A stretch of 64,000 nucleotides of DNA from JBMYTN01 sp049604415 (GTDB lineage: Bacteria > Pseudomonadota > Alphaproteobacteria > Rhodospirillales > Rhodospirillaceae), in the NCBI GenBank assembly GCA_049604415.1, contig JBMYTN010000012.1:1-64000 (forward strand), read 5' to 3'. Below the pieces are notes generated by a model. The model was given only the letters and a program-made list of their open reading frames with translations, did not search any database and was not told the origin of the DNA. Every line of letters begins with the position of its first letter. The stretch's first letter is position 1. The translations under genes were made by a program, and so were the position numbers. Below are positions 40,771 through 50,083 of the stretch, in pieces.

Positions 40771-41930
40771 TGGTAGTAGTCCACGTCACCATCGATGAAG
40801 TGGTACATGACGAAGCCGGTTTGTTCGATATCGCCTTTGTCATCAAAAGAGATCCGGCCCAGCACGCTGTCAAAGGCTCCGACTTTCAGGGCCTGGGCCA
40901 CCCGCGCGCTGTCCAGGGATCCTGCCTGATCCACCGCCTTGGCCCAAACCTCCAGCGCGCCGAAGGTATAGAAGGTGAAGGCGTCAATCTGGCGGCCCTC
41001 CTGCTGCAAAGCCTCGGTCAAAGCCTGATTGCGCAAATCATGGGACGGGTCGGGCGGAAAGGACAGCTCGACGCCATCGGCCAGCATGCCCGCCGCCGAA
41101 ATAAAGTCGCTGTTCATCAAAGTGTCAGAGCCGATGATCTTCAGATCATGGCCCCAGACCTGCAAAGCCTGAAGCAAGGCGACCACTTGATGACCATAGC
41201 CCGGAAACACCAGCACCGAGATCTGCTCGTCGCGCAAGGCGGCGATCACCGGATCGAAGGCCAGGGAGTCGTCTTCCAGGGTCCAGCGTTTCGGCGCTGG
41301 CAAGCCAAGGGTCGCGGCGGCCTGGACAAACGACTCGGCCAGACCCTGGCTATAGAAGCTGCTGTCATGGAGCAGCCCGACGGATCCAGCGCGATAGGTG
41401 CGCTCGATGTGATCGGCCAGGACAAAGCCCTGCATGTCGTCGCGGCCAATGACCCGGAACACGGTTGGGAGCCCGCGCTCCGTATAGGCCGGAGCCGTGG
41501 AGGCCGGGGAGATCTGGACGATCCCGGCCTCGGCATAGATTTCGGAGGCGGCAATGGAGGCCCCGGAACACAGATGCCCGATCACCACCGCCACGCCTTG
41601 GGCGACCAAATCACGGGCGACCTGCTCGGCGCTGTCCGGTTTGCAATGGTCATCGGCCGTGATCAGCCTTAAGGGCCGTCCCAAGACGCCGCCGGATTGA
41701 TTGATCCGCGCCAAGGCGGCCTCTGCGCCATCGGTCAGGCTTTGGCCGACCAATTCGAAGGGACCCGATAGCGCCCCAACCAAGGCGACGGGAATCGGGC
41801 CTTCTTGGGCGATGGCGACGGCGGGGCGCAGCAAAGCGAGGCCCAGGCTGAAGACCAAGGCCGCGCAGAGGACTTTAGTGACAGTGCCGCAGAGAGCTGG
41901 GCGGTCGGACAGGGTTGCGGCTGGCACCAT
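40767..41930 (-). CDS. Orphan periplasmic ligand-binding protein (LivK-like, type 1 fold)
   Basis: 387 aa from ATG 41930 with GGGGAGGGAA just before it. A signal peptide (AALVFSLGLALLRPAVAIA) is followed by the type 1 binding fold: IPVALVGALSGPFELVGQSL, GVLGRPLRLITADDHCKPD, the CSGASIAASEIYAEAGIVQI block and DKGDIEQTGFVMYHF at the end. It resembles branched-chain amino-acid or amide binding proteins. No ABC permease or ATPase gene is beside it. Instead it is translationally coupled (4-bp overlap) to the membrane phosphatase, so it probably acts as a signal receptor rather than in transport. Confidence 0.9.
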   Translation of the reverse strand: MVPAATLSDRPALCGTVTKVLCAALVFSLGLALLRPAVAIAQEGPIPVALVGALSGPFELVGQSLTDGAEAALARINQSGGVLGRPLRLITADDHCKPDSAEQVARDLVAQGVAVVIGHLCSGASIAASEIYAEAGIVQISPASTAPAYTERGLPTVFRVIGRDDMQGFVLADHIERTYRAGSVGLLHDSSFYSQGLAESFVQAAATLGLPAPKRWTLEDDSLAFDPVIAALRDEQISVLVFPGYGHQVVALLQALQVWGHDLKIIGSDTLMNSDFISAAGMLADGVELSFPPDPSHDLRNQALTEALQQEGRQIDAFTFYTFGALEVWAKAVDQAGSLDSARVAQALKVGAFDSVLGRISFDDKGDIEQTGFVMYHFIDGDVDYYQ

Positions 41931-42164
41931 TTCCCTCCCCTTGGCTCCTGGTCCAGGCTGTATCCATAAGGCTAAGGCTTAGGCCTATTCCCTACTATTG
42001 TACAGGGCTATTATGCCCCGCATAGCCCCAATTCGGGCGGTCGGAGGGCAAAAGTCGCGACTGTCTGCGCAAAACACTCCCAATACAGACAAAAAACGCC
42101 ATATTCCCCCCGTACCGTCCACCATGCCACGCTGCGCCAACCAGAACTGTCGGGGGAGAGGCCC

Positions 42165-45100
42165 ATGCTGCCAGGGATGAACCGGATCCGGACCAGCCCA
42201 AATGCCCATTTTCGGGGCGGTTTTGCCCAGGGACTCGGGATCGCCTTGCTCGGCTCCGCTTTGTGGTTTGGCAGTGGACCGACCCCTGCCCTGGCCCAAG
42301 CCGATCCGCCCTCCGCCGGACCGGCGCTGCAAAGCGAACAGGCCGCCTCGCTGCGGGCGGCGGGTCAGCCGCGCCTGCAGGAGCTTTGGGATCAGTCCAA
42401 GGATTGGGCCGACCAGCTGCGTGGCGAACGGCAAAATGATCCGCAAATGGGGGCCTCGGCCAGGGCGGATGCAGAACGCGCCGTGGAGCGTGGCGATCTC
42501 TATGACGCGCGCTGGGCCATGCGCCGCGCCGTCTCCCATGGCCTGGATGACGAGGATGCTTGGCTGGAATATGCCCGGCTGCTGCTGCAAACCGGGGCCA
42601 ATGCCTATGATGTGCTGTTTGCCGCCATGGCCCAGGCCTCGCTGAGCCCGCAACCCTCCTTGCGCGCCCAGGCCCTGGAACTGGCCGCCGACGCCCTGGT
42701 CCAGGCCGATGAACGCCCGCCGGCCTTTTTGCTCTATTTGCAGGCCATTCAGACCCAATCCGATCCCACCCGGCTGGAAAAGGCCCAGGTGCTGGCGGGC
42801 GAGGTCATCCGCCTGGAACGCTGGGAGGTTTATGAAGAGCGCGACATCCCCCGGGTTTGCTTTCAGTTTTCCGACAATCTGAACGCCGATGCCATTGACG
42901 CGGCGACCTATGTCACCGTCGCCCCGGCGGCGGAAACCGTCCAGGCGGTGCGCGACAATGAGCTCTGTCTGGACGGCCTGGAGCATGGCCGGACCTATGG
43001 CGTGACCCTGCGCAAGGGCCTGCCCTCGGTGGTCGAGGGCGTGGTGATGTCCCGCCTGCGCGATGTGTCCGTCAGCATTCCGGAACGCGCACCTCGGGTT
43101 GCCTTCCCCGGCTCGGGCTATGTGCTGCCCCGGGGCAGCAGCCAAATGGTGCCGCTGCACAGCATCAATTTGTCCGAAGTCTCCGTCGATATTCTGCGCA
43201 TCGATGACCGCGCCTTGCTCGATGACCTGCTCAGCCATGGCTTCTCCCGCAAGCTCGATGGCTGGGATCTGACCGAGCTGGAGCAGGATCAGGGCGAAAA
43301 GGTCTGGTCGGGCAGCATGGAGGTCGGCGGCCCGCGCAACCGGGTGGCGGAATCCCTGGTGCCGTTTTCCGATGCCGTGCCCAAGGCGGAGCCGGGCATT
43401 TACGCCCTGGTCGCCACTCCAGCCTTTGGCCAGCATAGCCGCTGGGAAGATCGGGCCACCCAATGGATCATGGTCACCGATATCGGCCTGCAAACCGTCT
43501 CCGGCGGCGATGGGCTGACGGTATCGGCCCGCTCCCTGTCCTCGGGCAAGCCGCTTTGGGGCGTCGAGCTGAAGCTGATCGCGCGCAACAATGATGAAAA
43601 GGCTACCGCCATCACCGACCGGGGCGGGCGGGCCAGCTTTTCGCGCGGCATGTTAACCGGCGAAGGCGGGGCCACCCCGACCGCGATCATGGCCTATGGC
43701 TCCGGCGGCGATTATGCGGTGCTCGATCTGACCGGTCCGGCCTTTGATCTGTCCGACCGGGGCGTTTCCGGGCGCGCCACGCCGGGGCCGATTGATGCCA
43801 TGATCTACACCGACCGGGGCATTTACCGCCCTGGCGAGACCGTCCAGCTGGTGACCTTGCTGCGCGATCCGGCGGCCAGTGCTCTGGAAAACCTGCCGCT
43901 GACCCTCAGCCTGCGTCGACCGGACGGCATTGAAACCACCCAGCTGCGCCCGCCGGAACAGGCCCCGGGGGCCTATCACACCGCCTATACCCTGCTGGAT
44001 GCGGCCCGGACCGGGCAATGGACCGTGGAAGCCCGGGTCGATCCCGACGCACCGCCGGTGATGACGGCCAATTTCACCGTCGAGGATTTCGTCCCGGCCC
44101 GGCTGGATGTCCGGCTGTCCGCCGATCAACCGGCCCTGGATGTGCTGGCGGCGGCGCCGAGCCCGGCGGGCGTGTCGGTGCAGGCCGATTTCCTTTATGG
44201 CGCGCCGGGGGCCGATTTGGTGGTCACCGGCGAAGCGACCCTGCGTCAGGCGGCCAATCCCTTCCCGGCCCATAAGGACTTTGCGTTTGGTCTGGTGCAG
44301 GAGGAGGTCTCGCCGCGCCGCCGGGATCTGGAGGAAACCCGCACCGATGCCACCGGGGCTGCGACCCTGGCCGTCAGCCTGGACGGGCAACCGGATTCGA
44401 CCCATCCGCTGGAGGTGCTGGCCCGGGCCACGGTTTATGAACCCGGCGGGCGGGCCACGGCCCGGACCCTGATCCTGCCGGTCTGGCATCAACCCCTGGC
44501 CATTGGTCTGAAGCCGAATTTTGAGGACAACACCATCGAAGTCGACAGCGCCCCGGAAATCTCGGTCGTGGCGCTGAGCCCGGCGGGCGACCCGCTGTCG
44601 GGCGCGGCGCTGGCGTGGGAGTTGATCGAGGAAATCTCCCGCTACACCTGGTATCGCAGCGATGGCCGCTGGCGTTATCGCCGTCAGGTGGAGGAGCGGC
44701 TGGTGGCCTCGGGCAGCCTGTCCACCGGTCCCGATGGCCTGACCAGCCCGGATCTGCCGGTGTTGGAAGGCGGGGCCTATCGCCTGGAGGTGATGGATGC
44801 CCAGGGGCAGACCGCCAGCTCCCTGCGCTTCGCCGCTGGCTGGTGGGTTTCGGCCAATGCCAATGGCGAAACCCCGCCCGATAAGCTGAGCGTGGTGGCC
44901 GAGGAAGGCCCGCGTGCGCCTGGCGATGTCGCCCGGCTGTTTGTCAAAGCCCCCTTCGCCGGGGAAGCGCAAATTATGGTCGCCACCGACCGGGTGATTG
45001 ATGTGATCGACATCCCGCTGCCCGGCGATGGTCTGGTGGTTGAGCTGCCGGTGACCAATGCCTGGGGTGTGGGGGCTTATGTCACGGTCTCGGCCTATCG

Positions 45101-47642
45101 GCCCGGCGATGCGGGCGGGCGTGGCCCGGATCGGGCGCTCGGCGTGGCCTGGGTGCCGGTGAACACCGAGGACCGCCAGCTCGCCGTTGCCCTGGACATG
45201 CCCGAGCTGGTCCGGCCCCGGCAAACCATCGAAGTGCCGCTCAAGGTCACCAACCGCCATGGTGCGGTGCCCGGCGAGCCGGTTTTTGTCACTCTGGCCG
45301 CCGTCGATGAGGGGATTTTGACCCTGACCGGCTTCCAGACGCCCGATCCGGTGCCCCATTTCCTGGGCAAGCGCCGCCTGGGGCTGGATATCCGCGACAG
45401 CTATGGCCGTCTGATCCGCCCGGCGGAGGGCCAAGCCGGTCAATTGCGTTCCGGCGGTGATGCGGCGGGCCGCCAAGCCCCGGGCCTGCCGGACAAATCG
45501 GTCAAAACCGTCGCCCTGTTCTCCGGCATTCTGCCCACCGGGCCGGATGGCACCGTGCGCGTGCCCCTGGAGATCCCAGATTTCAATGGCCGTTTGCGGC
45601 TGATGGCCGTGGCCTTTGGCCGCAGCAGCTTTGGCGCGGGGGAGGCGGATTTGTTTGTCCGTGATCCCTTGGTCGCCCAGGTGACCTTGCCGCGCTTCCT
45701 CTCGCCGGGGGACAGCGCCAAGGTCACGGTGGCGCTCGACAATGTGGATGGCCCGGCTGGGGCCTATGCCCTGCGCCTGAGCACCAGCGCGGATAATGCG
45801 CGGTTTTTTGGCACCGGCGTTCTGTCGGGCACCTTGGAAGAAAAAGGCCGTCAGACCCTGTCCGCCACCCTGCAGGCCACCGCCTTGGGCAGCGAGACCA
45901 TCACCATGTCGCTGTCCGGGCCAGACGGCTTCCAACGGGTGGCGGAATGGCCGATCACCATCCGCCCGATCCGCCCCCGCGAGACCCGGCGCTTTGCCCA
46001 AAGCCTGCCACCGGGGGCCGGGTTTAGCCTGACCCCGGATGTGGCGGCGGATCTGTGGTCCGCGGACCGCTCGGTCTCCATTTCCGCCACGGCGCTGGGA
46101 TCGCTGGATGTGGCCGGGTTGGTGCACAGCCTGGACCGCTACCCCTATGGCTGCTTGGAGCAGACCACCAGCCGCGCTTTGCCCATGGTGGTGTTGCCCG
46201 GCGTGGAGGACATCCTGGCCGGATCCGGCTCCCTGCGCACCGACAGCCGCGAGGGCGACAGCGATCCGGATGTGGTCCGCGCCCGGGTGCATGACGCCAT
46301 TCGCAACATTGCCAATATGCAGCTGAGTGATGGCAGTTTCGGCCTGTGGTCGGCCTCCTGGCCGCGCTCCGATTGGGCCAGCGCCTATGCCACCGAATTC
46401 CTGCTCCGGGCGGCCGTCGAAGGCTATGACGTGCCGACCTTTGTGCTCGACCGCTCCCTGCGCTGGTTGGCCGCCGAGGTCCGCAATGCGGATTTCTCCC
46501 GCAGCCGCCTGCCCTTTGCCAGCTATGCCTATTACTTGCTGTCCAAGGCCGGGATGGCCGATCTGGGGGCCTTGCGTTATGTCCATGACGTGTATGGCCA
46601 CCGCCTGCCCAGCGTTTCGGCCCGGGCGCAATTGGCCGCTGCCCTGGCCCTGGCTGGGGACCGGGAGCGGGCCGCACCGCTGTTCGCCGACCTGTTGGGA
46701 TCGGACAAGATCCTGTCCCCCAGCCTGGCCAGTGCCACCGGATCAGAGCCCGGCGCCGGCAGTGCTGCGGAGACTGGCCAAGCCCGGCTCTATTTGACCG
46801 GGGGCTATGACTATGGCTCCTCCCTGCGTGACCGGGCGCTGGCGATCACTTTGGCGGTGGAAACCGGCATGGTCGATCCGGACAGCCTGGGCGATCTGGG
46901 CCAGCAATTGGCCCGTGACGCGGCGGCAGCGGATGCCCAAAGCCGCCTGAACACCCAGGAAAAGGCCTGGCTGCTGCTGGCGGCCAAGGCCCTGGTGGAC
47001 CGGGATGTGGAAGCCAGCCTGTCCATGGATGGCCTGCCGCTGACGCTTGGCTTTGGGCTCTCGGTGCCGATCACCGATCAGGCCCTGGAGCGCGGGGTTA
47101 ATTTCCGCAATGACGCCACCACCGCCCTGGATCTGGTGGTCTCCGTCGATGGCATCCCCACCGGCGACCCGCAGCCGGTGGAAAACGGCCTGCGCCTGAC
47201 CCGGACCTATTTTGACCAGTCTGGCACGCCGATCACCGAGGGCAAGCTGCGCCAGGGTCAGGTGATTGTGGTGCTGCTGGAAGGCGAAATCACCGATCCG
47301 GCCCTTCGCGCCCACAATCGGGATGCCCAGCTGATGGTGGTCGATCTGCTGCCCGCCGGGCTGGACATTGAGAGCCCCTCGGTGCGCGGCGCGATCCGGG
47401 CGACGGAAAGCGACTGGCTGCCGGATCTGAGCGAGGCGGATTATACCGCCGCCCGGGATGACCGGTTCTTGGCCGCCATCACCCGCAAACCGCGCGAGGA
47501 TGGCCGCTTCGCCGTGGCCTATGTCGCCCGAGCCACCGCCCAGGGCAGCTTCCGCCGCCCGGGGGTGTTTGTCGAGGACATGTATCGCCCCGAATTCCGC
47601 GCCGCAGGTCCGGCCGATGTCTTGCTCATCGAAGCCCGCTAA
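42165..47642 (+). CDS. Bacterial alpha-2-macroglobulin (large A2M-family protease trap)
   Basis: 1825 aa. A signal sequence covers about residues 10-45 (GLGIALLGSALWFGSGPTPALA). The protein runs through the usual MG domains, including VSDIYTDRGIYRPGETVQ-like bait-region-side motif (MIYTDRGIYRPGETVQLV). The thioester site CLEQ is at Cys1330-Gln1333 (YPYGCLEQTTSR), so an intact internal thioester is expected. Such proteins trap proteases in the periplasm and protect the cell envelope. The gene overlaps the PBP1C gene by 26 bp, the conserved A2M-PBP1C pairing. It is divergent from the binding-protein gene. Confidence 0.95.
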   Translation: MLPGMNRIRTSPNAHFRGGFAQGLGIALLGSALWFGSGPTPALAQADPPSAGPALQSEQAASLRAAGQPRLQELWDQSKDWADQLRGERQNDPQMGASARADAERAVERGDLYDARWAMRRAVSHGLDDEDAWLEYARLLLQTGANAYDVLFAAMAQASLSPQPSLRAQALELAADALVQADERPPAFLLYLQAIQTQSDPTRLEKAQVLAGEVIRLERWEVYEERDIPRVCFQFSDNLNADAIDAATYVTVAPAAETVQAVRDNELCLDGLEHGRTYGVTLRKGLPSVVEGVVMSRLRDVSVSIPERAPRVAFPGSGYVLPRGSSQMVPLHSINLSEVSVDILRIDDRALLDDLLSHGFSRKLDGWDLTELEQDQGEKVWSGSMEVGGPRNRVAESLVPFSDAVPKAEPGIYALVATPAFGQHSRWEDRATQWIMVTDIGLQTVSGGDGLTVSARSLSSGKPLWGVELKLIARNNDEKATAITDRGGRASFSRGMLTGEGGATPTAIMAYGSGGDYAVLDLTGPAFDLSDRGVSGRATPGPIDAMIYTDRGIYRPGETVQLVTLLRDPAASALENLPLTLSLRRPDGIETTQLRPPEQAPGAYHTAYTLLDAARTGQWTVEARVDPDAPPVMTANFTVEDFVPARLDVRLSADQPALDVLAAAPSPAGVSVQADFLYGAPGADLVVTGEATLRQAANPFPAHKDFAFGLVQEEVSPRRRDLEETRTDATGAATLAVSLDGQPDSTHPLEVLARATVYEPGGRATARTLILPVWHQPLAIGLKPNFEDNTIEVDSAPEISVVALSPAGDPLSGAALAWELIEEISRYTWYRSDGRWRYRRQVEERLVASGSLSTGPDGLTSPDLPVLEGGAYRLEVMDAQGQTASSLRFAAGWWVSANANGETPPDKLSVVAEEGPRAPGDVARLFVKAPFAGEAQIMVATDRVIDVIDIPLPGDGLVVELPVTNAWGVGAYVTVSAYRPGDAGGRGPDRALGVAWVPVNTEDRQLAVALDMPELVRPRQTIEVPLKVTNRHGAVPGEPVFVTLAAVDEGILTLTGFQTPDPVPHFLGKRRLGLDIRDSYGRLIRPAEGQAGQLRSGGDAAGRQAPGLPDKSVKTVALFSGILPTGPDGTVRVPLEIPDFNGRLRLMAVAFGRSSFGAGEADLFVRDPLVAQVTLPRFLSPGDSAKVTVALDNVDGPAGAYALRLSTSADNARFFGTGVLSGTLEEKGRQTLSATLQATALGSETITMSLSGPDGFQRVAEWPITIRPIRPRETRRFAQSLPPGAGFSLTPDVAADLWSADRSVSISATALGSLDVAGLVHSLDRYPYGCLEQTTSRALPMVVLPGVEDILAGSGSLRTDSREGDSDPDVVRARVHDAIRNIANMQLSDGSFGLWSASWPRSDWASAYATEFLLRAAVEGYDVPTFVLDRSLRWLAAEVRNADFSRSRLPFASYAYYLLSKAGMADLGALRYVHDVYGHRLPSVSARAQLAAALALAGDRERAAPLFADLLGSDKILSPSLASATGSEPGAGSAAETGQARLYLTGGYDYGSSLRDRALAITLAVETGMVDPDSLGDLGQQLARDAAAADAQSRLNTQEKAWLLLAAKALVDRDVEASLSMDGLPLTLGFGLSVPITDQALERGVNFRNDATTALDLVVSVDGIPTGDPQPVENGLRLTRTYFDQSGTPITEGKLRQGQVIVVLLEGEITDPALRAHNRDAQLMVVDLLPAGLDIESPSVRGAIRATESDWLPDLSEADYTAARDDRFLAAITRKPREDGRFAVAYVARATAQGSFRRPGVFVEDMYRPEFRAAGPADVLLIEAR

Positions 47643-49854
47643 CGCCCGGCCCCATAAACCGGGACGGGCAAGGTTGCGAGGACGGATCCTGGCCCCGGCG
47701 CTGATGCTCGCCGGGCTGGGCCTCGGCTTGACGGCCATCGGCCTGGACACCGCCTACCCCCCGGCCTTGGACCGGCTTGCGCCCTCGCAGCAAATCCTGG
47801 CTGGGGATGGCAGCCTGTTGCGGGCCTATCTGACCCCGGACGGGGCCTGGCGGCTGCGGGCCAGTGCGGAACACGTCCATCCGCTTTATCTGGAGATGCT
47901 CCAGACCTTTGAGGATAAGCGTTTCCCGCGCCATCCCGGCGTCGATCCCATCGCCATCCTGCGGGCGACGGGGCAATGGATCAAAGCCGGAGAGGTGGTC
48001 TCCGGGGCCTCGACCCTGACCATGCAGGCCGCCCGATTGCTGGAACCGGGCCAGCCTCGCACCCTGCGCAGCAAGGCTCGGGAAGCCCTGCGCGCGGTGC
48101 AATTGGAAGCCCATCTCGGCAAAGACGGTGTGCTGGCGGCCTATCTCAGCCTCGCCCCCTTTGGCGGCAATCTGGAAGGCGTGCGGGCCGGATCCCTGGC
48201 CTGGTTTGGCAAGGAGCCGAAACATCTGACCCCGGGACAAGCCGCCCTGTTGGTGGCCTTGCCGCAATCCCCGGAAAGCCTGCGCCCGGATCGCCATCCG
48301 CAAGCCGCCAAGGCTGCCCGCGCCAAAGTGTTGGACCGGGCCTTGGGGGCCGGGGTGATCACCGCCCGCCAGCATCGTGAGGCCCTGGAGGAACCGATCC
48401 CGACCGCGCGGCTCTCCTTGCCGTTGGACGCCCCCCAACTGGCCGACCGGCTGCACCGGACCCACCGCGCGGAGCGGGTCCAGACTCTGATCGACCCGGA
48501 GCTGCAGCGGTCTTTGCAAACCCTGCTGCGCGACCAGCTGGCCCCAAGCCTGGACCCAAAGGCCTCTGCGGCCATCACCGTGATGCGCCTGTCCGATGGC
48601 GCGCTGATCGCCTCGGTCGGGGGGGTGGCCTATCTGGACCAAGCCCGGGCAGGGGCGATGGATTTGACCCGGGCGGTACGCTCGCCCGGCTCGGCCCTCA
48701 AACCGGCGCTCTATGGCTTGGCCTTTGAGGACCGGGTGCTGCATCCCGAAACCCTGATCTCTGACAGTCCCCGACAATTCGGGGCCTATCACCCGACCAA
48801 TTTCCGCCAGGGCCATGCCGGGGAGGTCACGGCGCGGGAGGCTCTGATCCGCTCGCTCAATCTGCCCGCCGTGGCGGTGCTGGACCGGATTGGCCCCTTG
48901 CGCATGGCCGAGCGCCTGACCCGAGCTGGAGTCGCCTTGCATCTGCCTGCGAGCACCCTCCGCCCCGGCCTACCGCTGGCTTTGGGTGGGGTTGGCGTCA
49001 CCCTGGAGGACATGACCGCGCTCTATGCCGCCCTGGGGACCGGAGGGGCCATTCGCCCGCTGCGCCTGACTGCTCAGGACCCGCTGCCCGAGGACGCCGG
49101 GCGGTTCCTGGATCCGGCAGCGGCCTGGTATGTGGCCGATATCCTGCGGGCCGCGCCACGCCCCGATGGCATTCCCCAAGAGGACGCCCTGCGCCCCATC
49201 GCCTTTAAAACCGGCACCTCCTATGGTTTCCGGGACAGCTGGACCTTTGGCTTTGATGACCGCTATGCCGTAGGCGTTTGGGTTGGGCGTCCCGATGGCA
49301 CCCCAAGTCCCGGGCAATATGGCCGGATCACCGCCGCCCCGGTGCTGTTCGACGTTTTCGCCCGGCTGCACAGCCTGACCAGGCAAAGCCTAGGCCCGTA
49401 CCGGCCTCGGGCCACCAAGCCCCCGCCCGGCGTTTTTCTTGGTCGGACCGGGGAGCTGCCTTTGGCCCTGCAGCGCTTGGGCACCACGCCTTCGGAGCGC
49501 GGTTTTCTGCCCGGGCGTGCGGCGGGAGCCACTCCGGCCCGGACCCTGGCCTTGGACCCCTTGCTGCAACAAGACCCCCTGACCATCGCCTTCCCCCCCA
49601 ACGGGGCGGTGTTGGACTGGTCCGGGGGAGATATGCCGGAGACCGTGACCCTGTCCGCCCAAGGCGGTCAGCGCCCGTTGCGCTGGCTGGTGGATGGCGC
49701 GCCGCTGGCGAGCAAACGGTTTTCCCGCTCGGCCCCCTGGCTGCCCTCCGGGCCGGGGGAAACCAAGATCACCGTCCTCGACGCAACCGGTCGCGCCATG
49801 CATGCGACCATCGAAATCCGGGTCGATGCAGGCATCGGATCTGCCAACAAATGA
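47617..49854 (+). CDS. pbpC: Penicillin-binding protein 1C
   Basis: 745 aa from ATG 47617. One membrane anchor (ILAPALMLAGLGLGLTAIGL) is followed by a glycosyltransferase GT51 domain, with TFEDKRFPRHPGVDPIA carrying the catalytic glutamate, and STLTMQAARLL. The transpeptidase domain has the active serine in RSPGSALKP, SLN (IRSLNLPAV) and KTG (FKTGTSYGF). The C-terminal 90 residues are the PBP1C-specific beta domain (ITVLDATGRAMHATIEIR). It builds peptidoglycan in repair and works with the A2M protein in the periplasm. The start overlaps the A2M end; a TTG start further in is possible. Confidence 0.93.
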   Translation: MSCSSKPANARPHKPGRARLRGRILAPALMLAGLGLGLTAIGLDTAYPPALDRLAPSQQILAGDGSLLRAYLTPDGAWRLRASAEHVHPLYLEMLQTFEDKRFPRHPGVDPIAILRATGQWIKAGEVVSGASTLTMQAARLLEPGQPRTLRSKAREALRAVQLEAHLGKDGVLAAYLSLAPFGGNLEGVRAGSLAWFGKEPKHLTPGQAALLVALPQSPESLRPDRHPQAAKAARAKVLDRALGAGVITARQHREALEEPIPTARLSLPLDAPQLADRLHRTHRAERVQTLIDPELQRSLQTLLRDQLAPSLDPKASAAITVMRLSDGALIASVGGVAYLDQARAGAMDLTRAVRSPGSALKPALYGLAFEDRVLHPETLISDSPRQFGAYHPTNFRQGHAGEVTAREALIRSLNLPAVAVLDRIGPLRMAERLTRAGVALHLPASTLRPGLPLALGGVGVTLEDMTALYAALGTGGAIRPLRLTAQDPLPEDAGRFLDPAAAWYVADILRAAPRPDGIPQEDALRPIAFKTGTSYGFRDSWTFGFDDRYAVGVWVGRPDGTPSPGQYGRITAAPVLFDVFARLHSLTRQSLGPYRPRATKPPPGVFLGRTGELPLALQRLGTTPSERGFLPGRAAGATPARTLALDPLLQQDPLTIAFPPNGAVLDWSGGDMPETVTLSAQGGQRPLRWLVDGAPLASKRFSRSAPWLPSGPGETKITVLDATGRAMHATIEIRVDAGIGSANK

Positions 49855-50083
49855 CCGGATTGTGAACACGCAATGTAAGAAATTCTTAATCCCTTATGCC
49901 CGTTGCCCTCAGAGTCAGCCCTGATTTTCCCTAACACTGTAAGAAATTGCCTTATTCATCGGTTTCCAAACAGATTTTTGCTTGCGCTAAAGCCCACACT
50001 CAGAGACCCTTTCAGAAGCGGAACAGAGACGGACCCCAGACTTTCGGCTGGGGCCGGTCAGGCATGGGCGGAGAGCTGTTGTT
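49855..50083. other. Intergenic region with an 11-bp direct repeat
   Basis: TGTAAGAAATT occurs at 49874-49884 and again at 49938-49948 in an A/T-rich background. No gene is seen. It may carry the promoter of the secretion ATPase gene or act in regulation. Confidence 0.45.

Noticed and set aside
39364..40776. 470-aa plus-strand frame
   Set aside because: Shadow of the PP2C phosphatase gene, which has clear domain motifs on the other strand.
43653..46631. 992-aa frame on the minus strand
   Set aside because: It is the antisense shadow of the A2M gene; GC-rich codon bias leaves it open and it has low-complexity residues.
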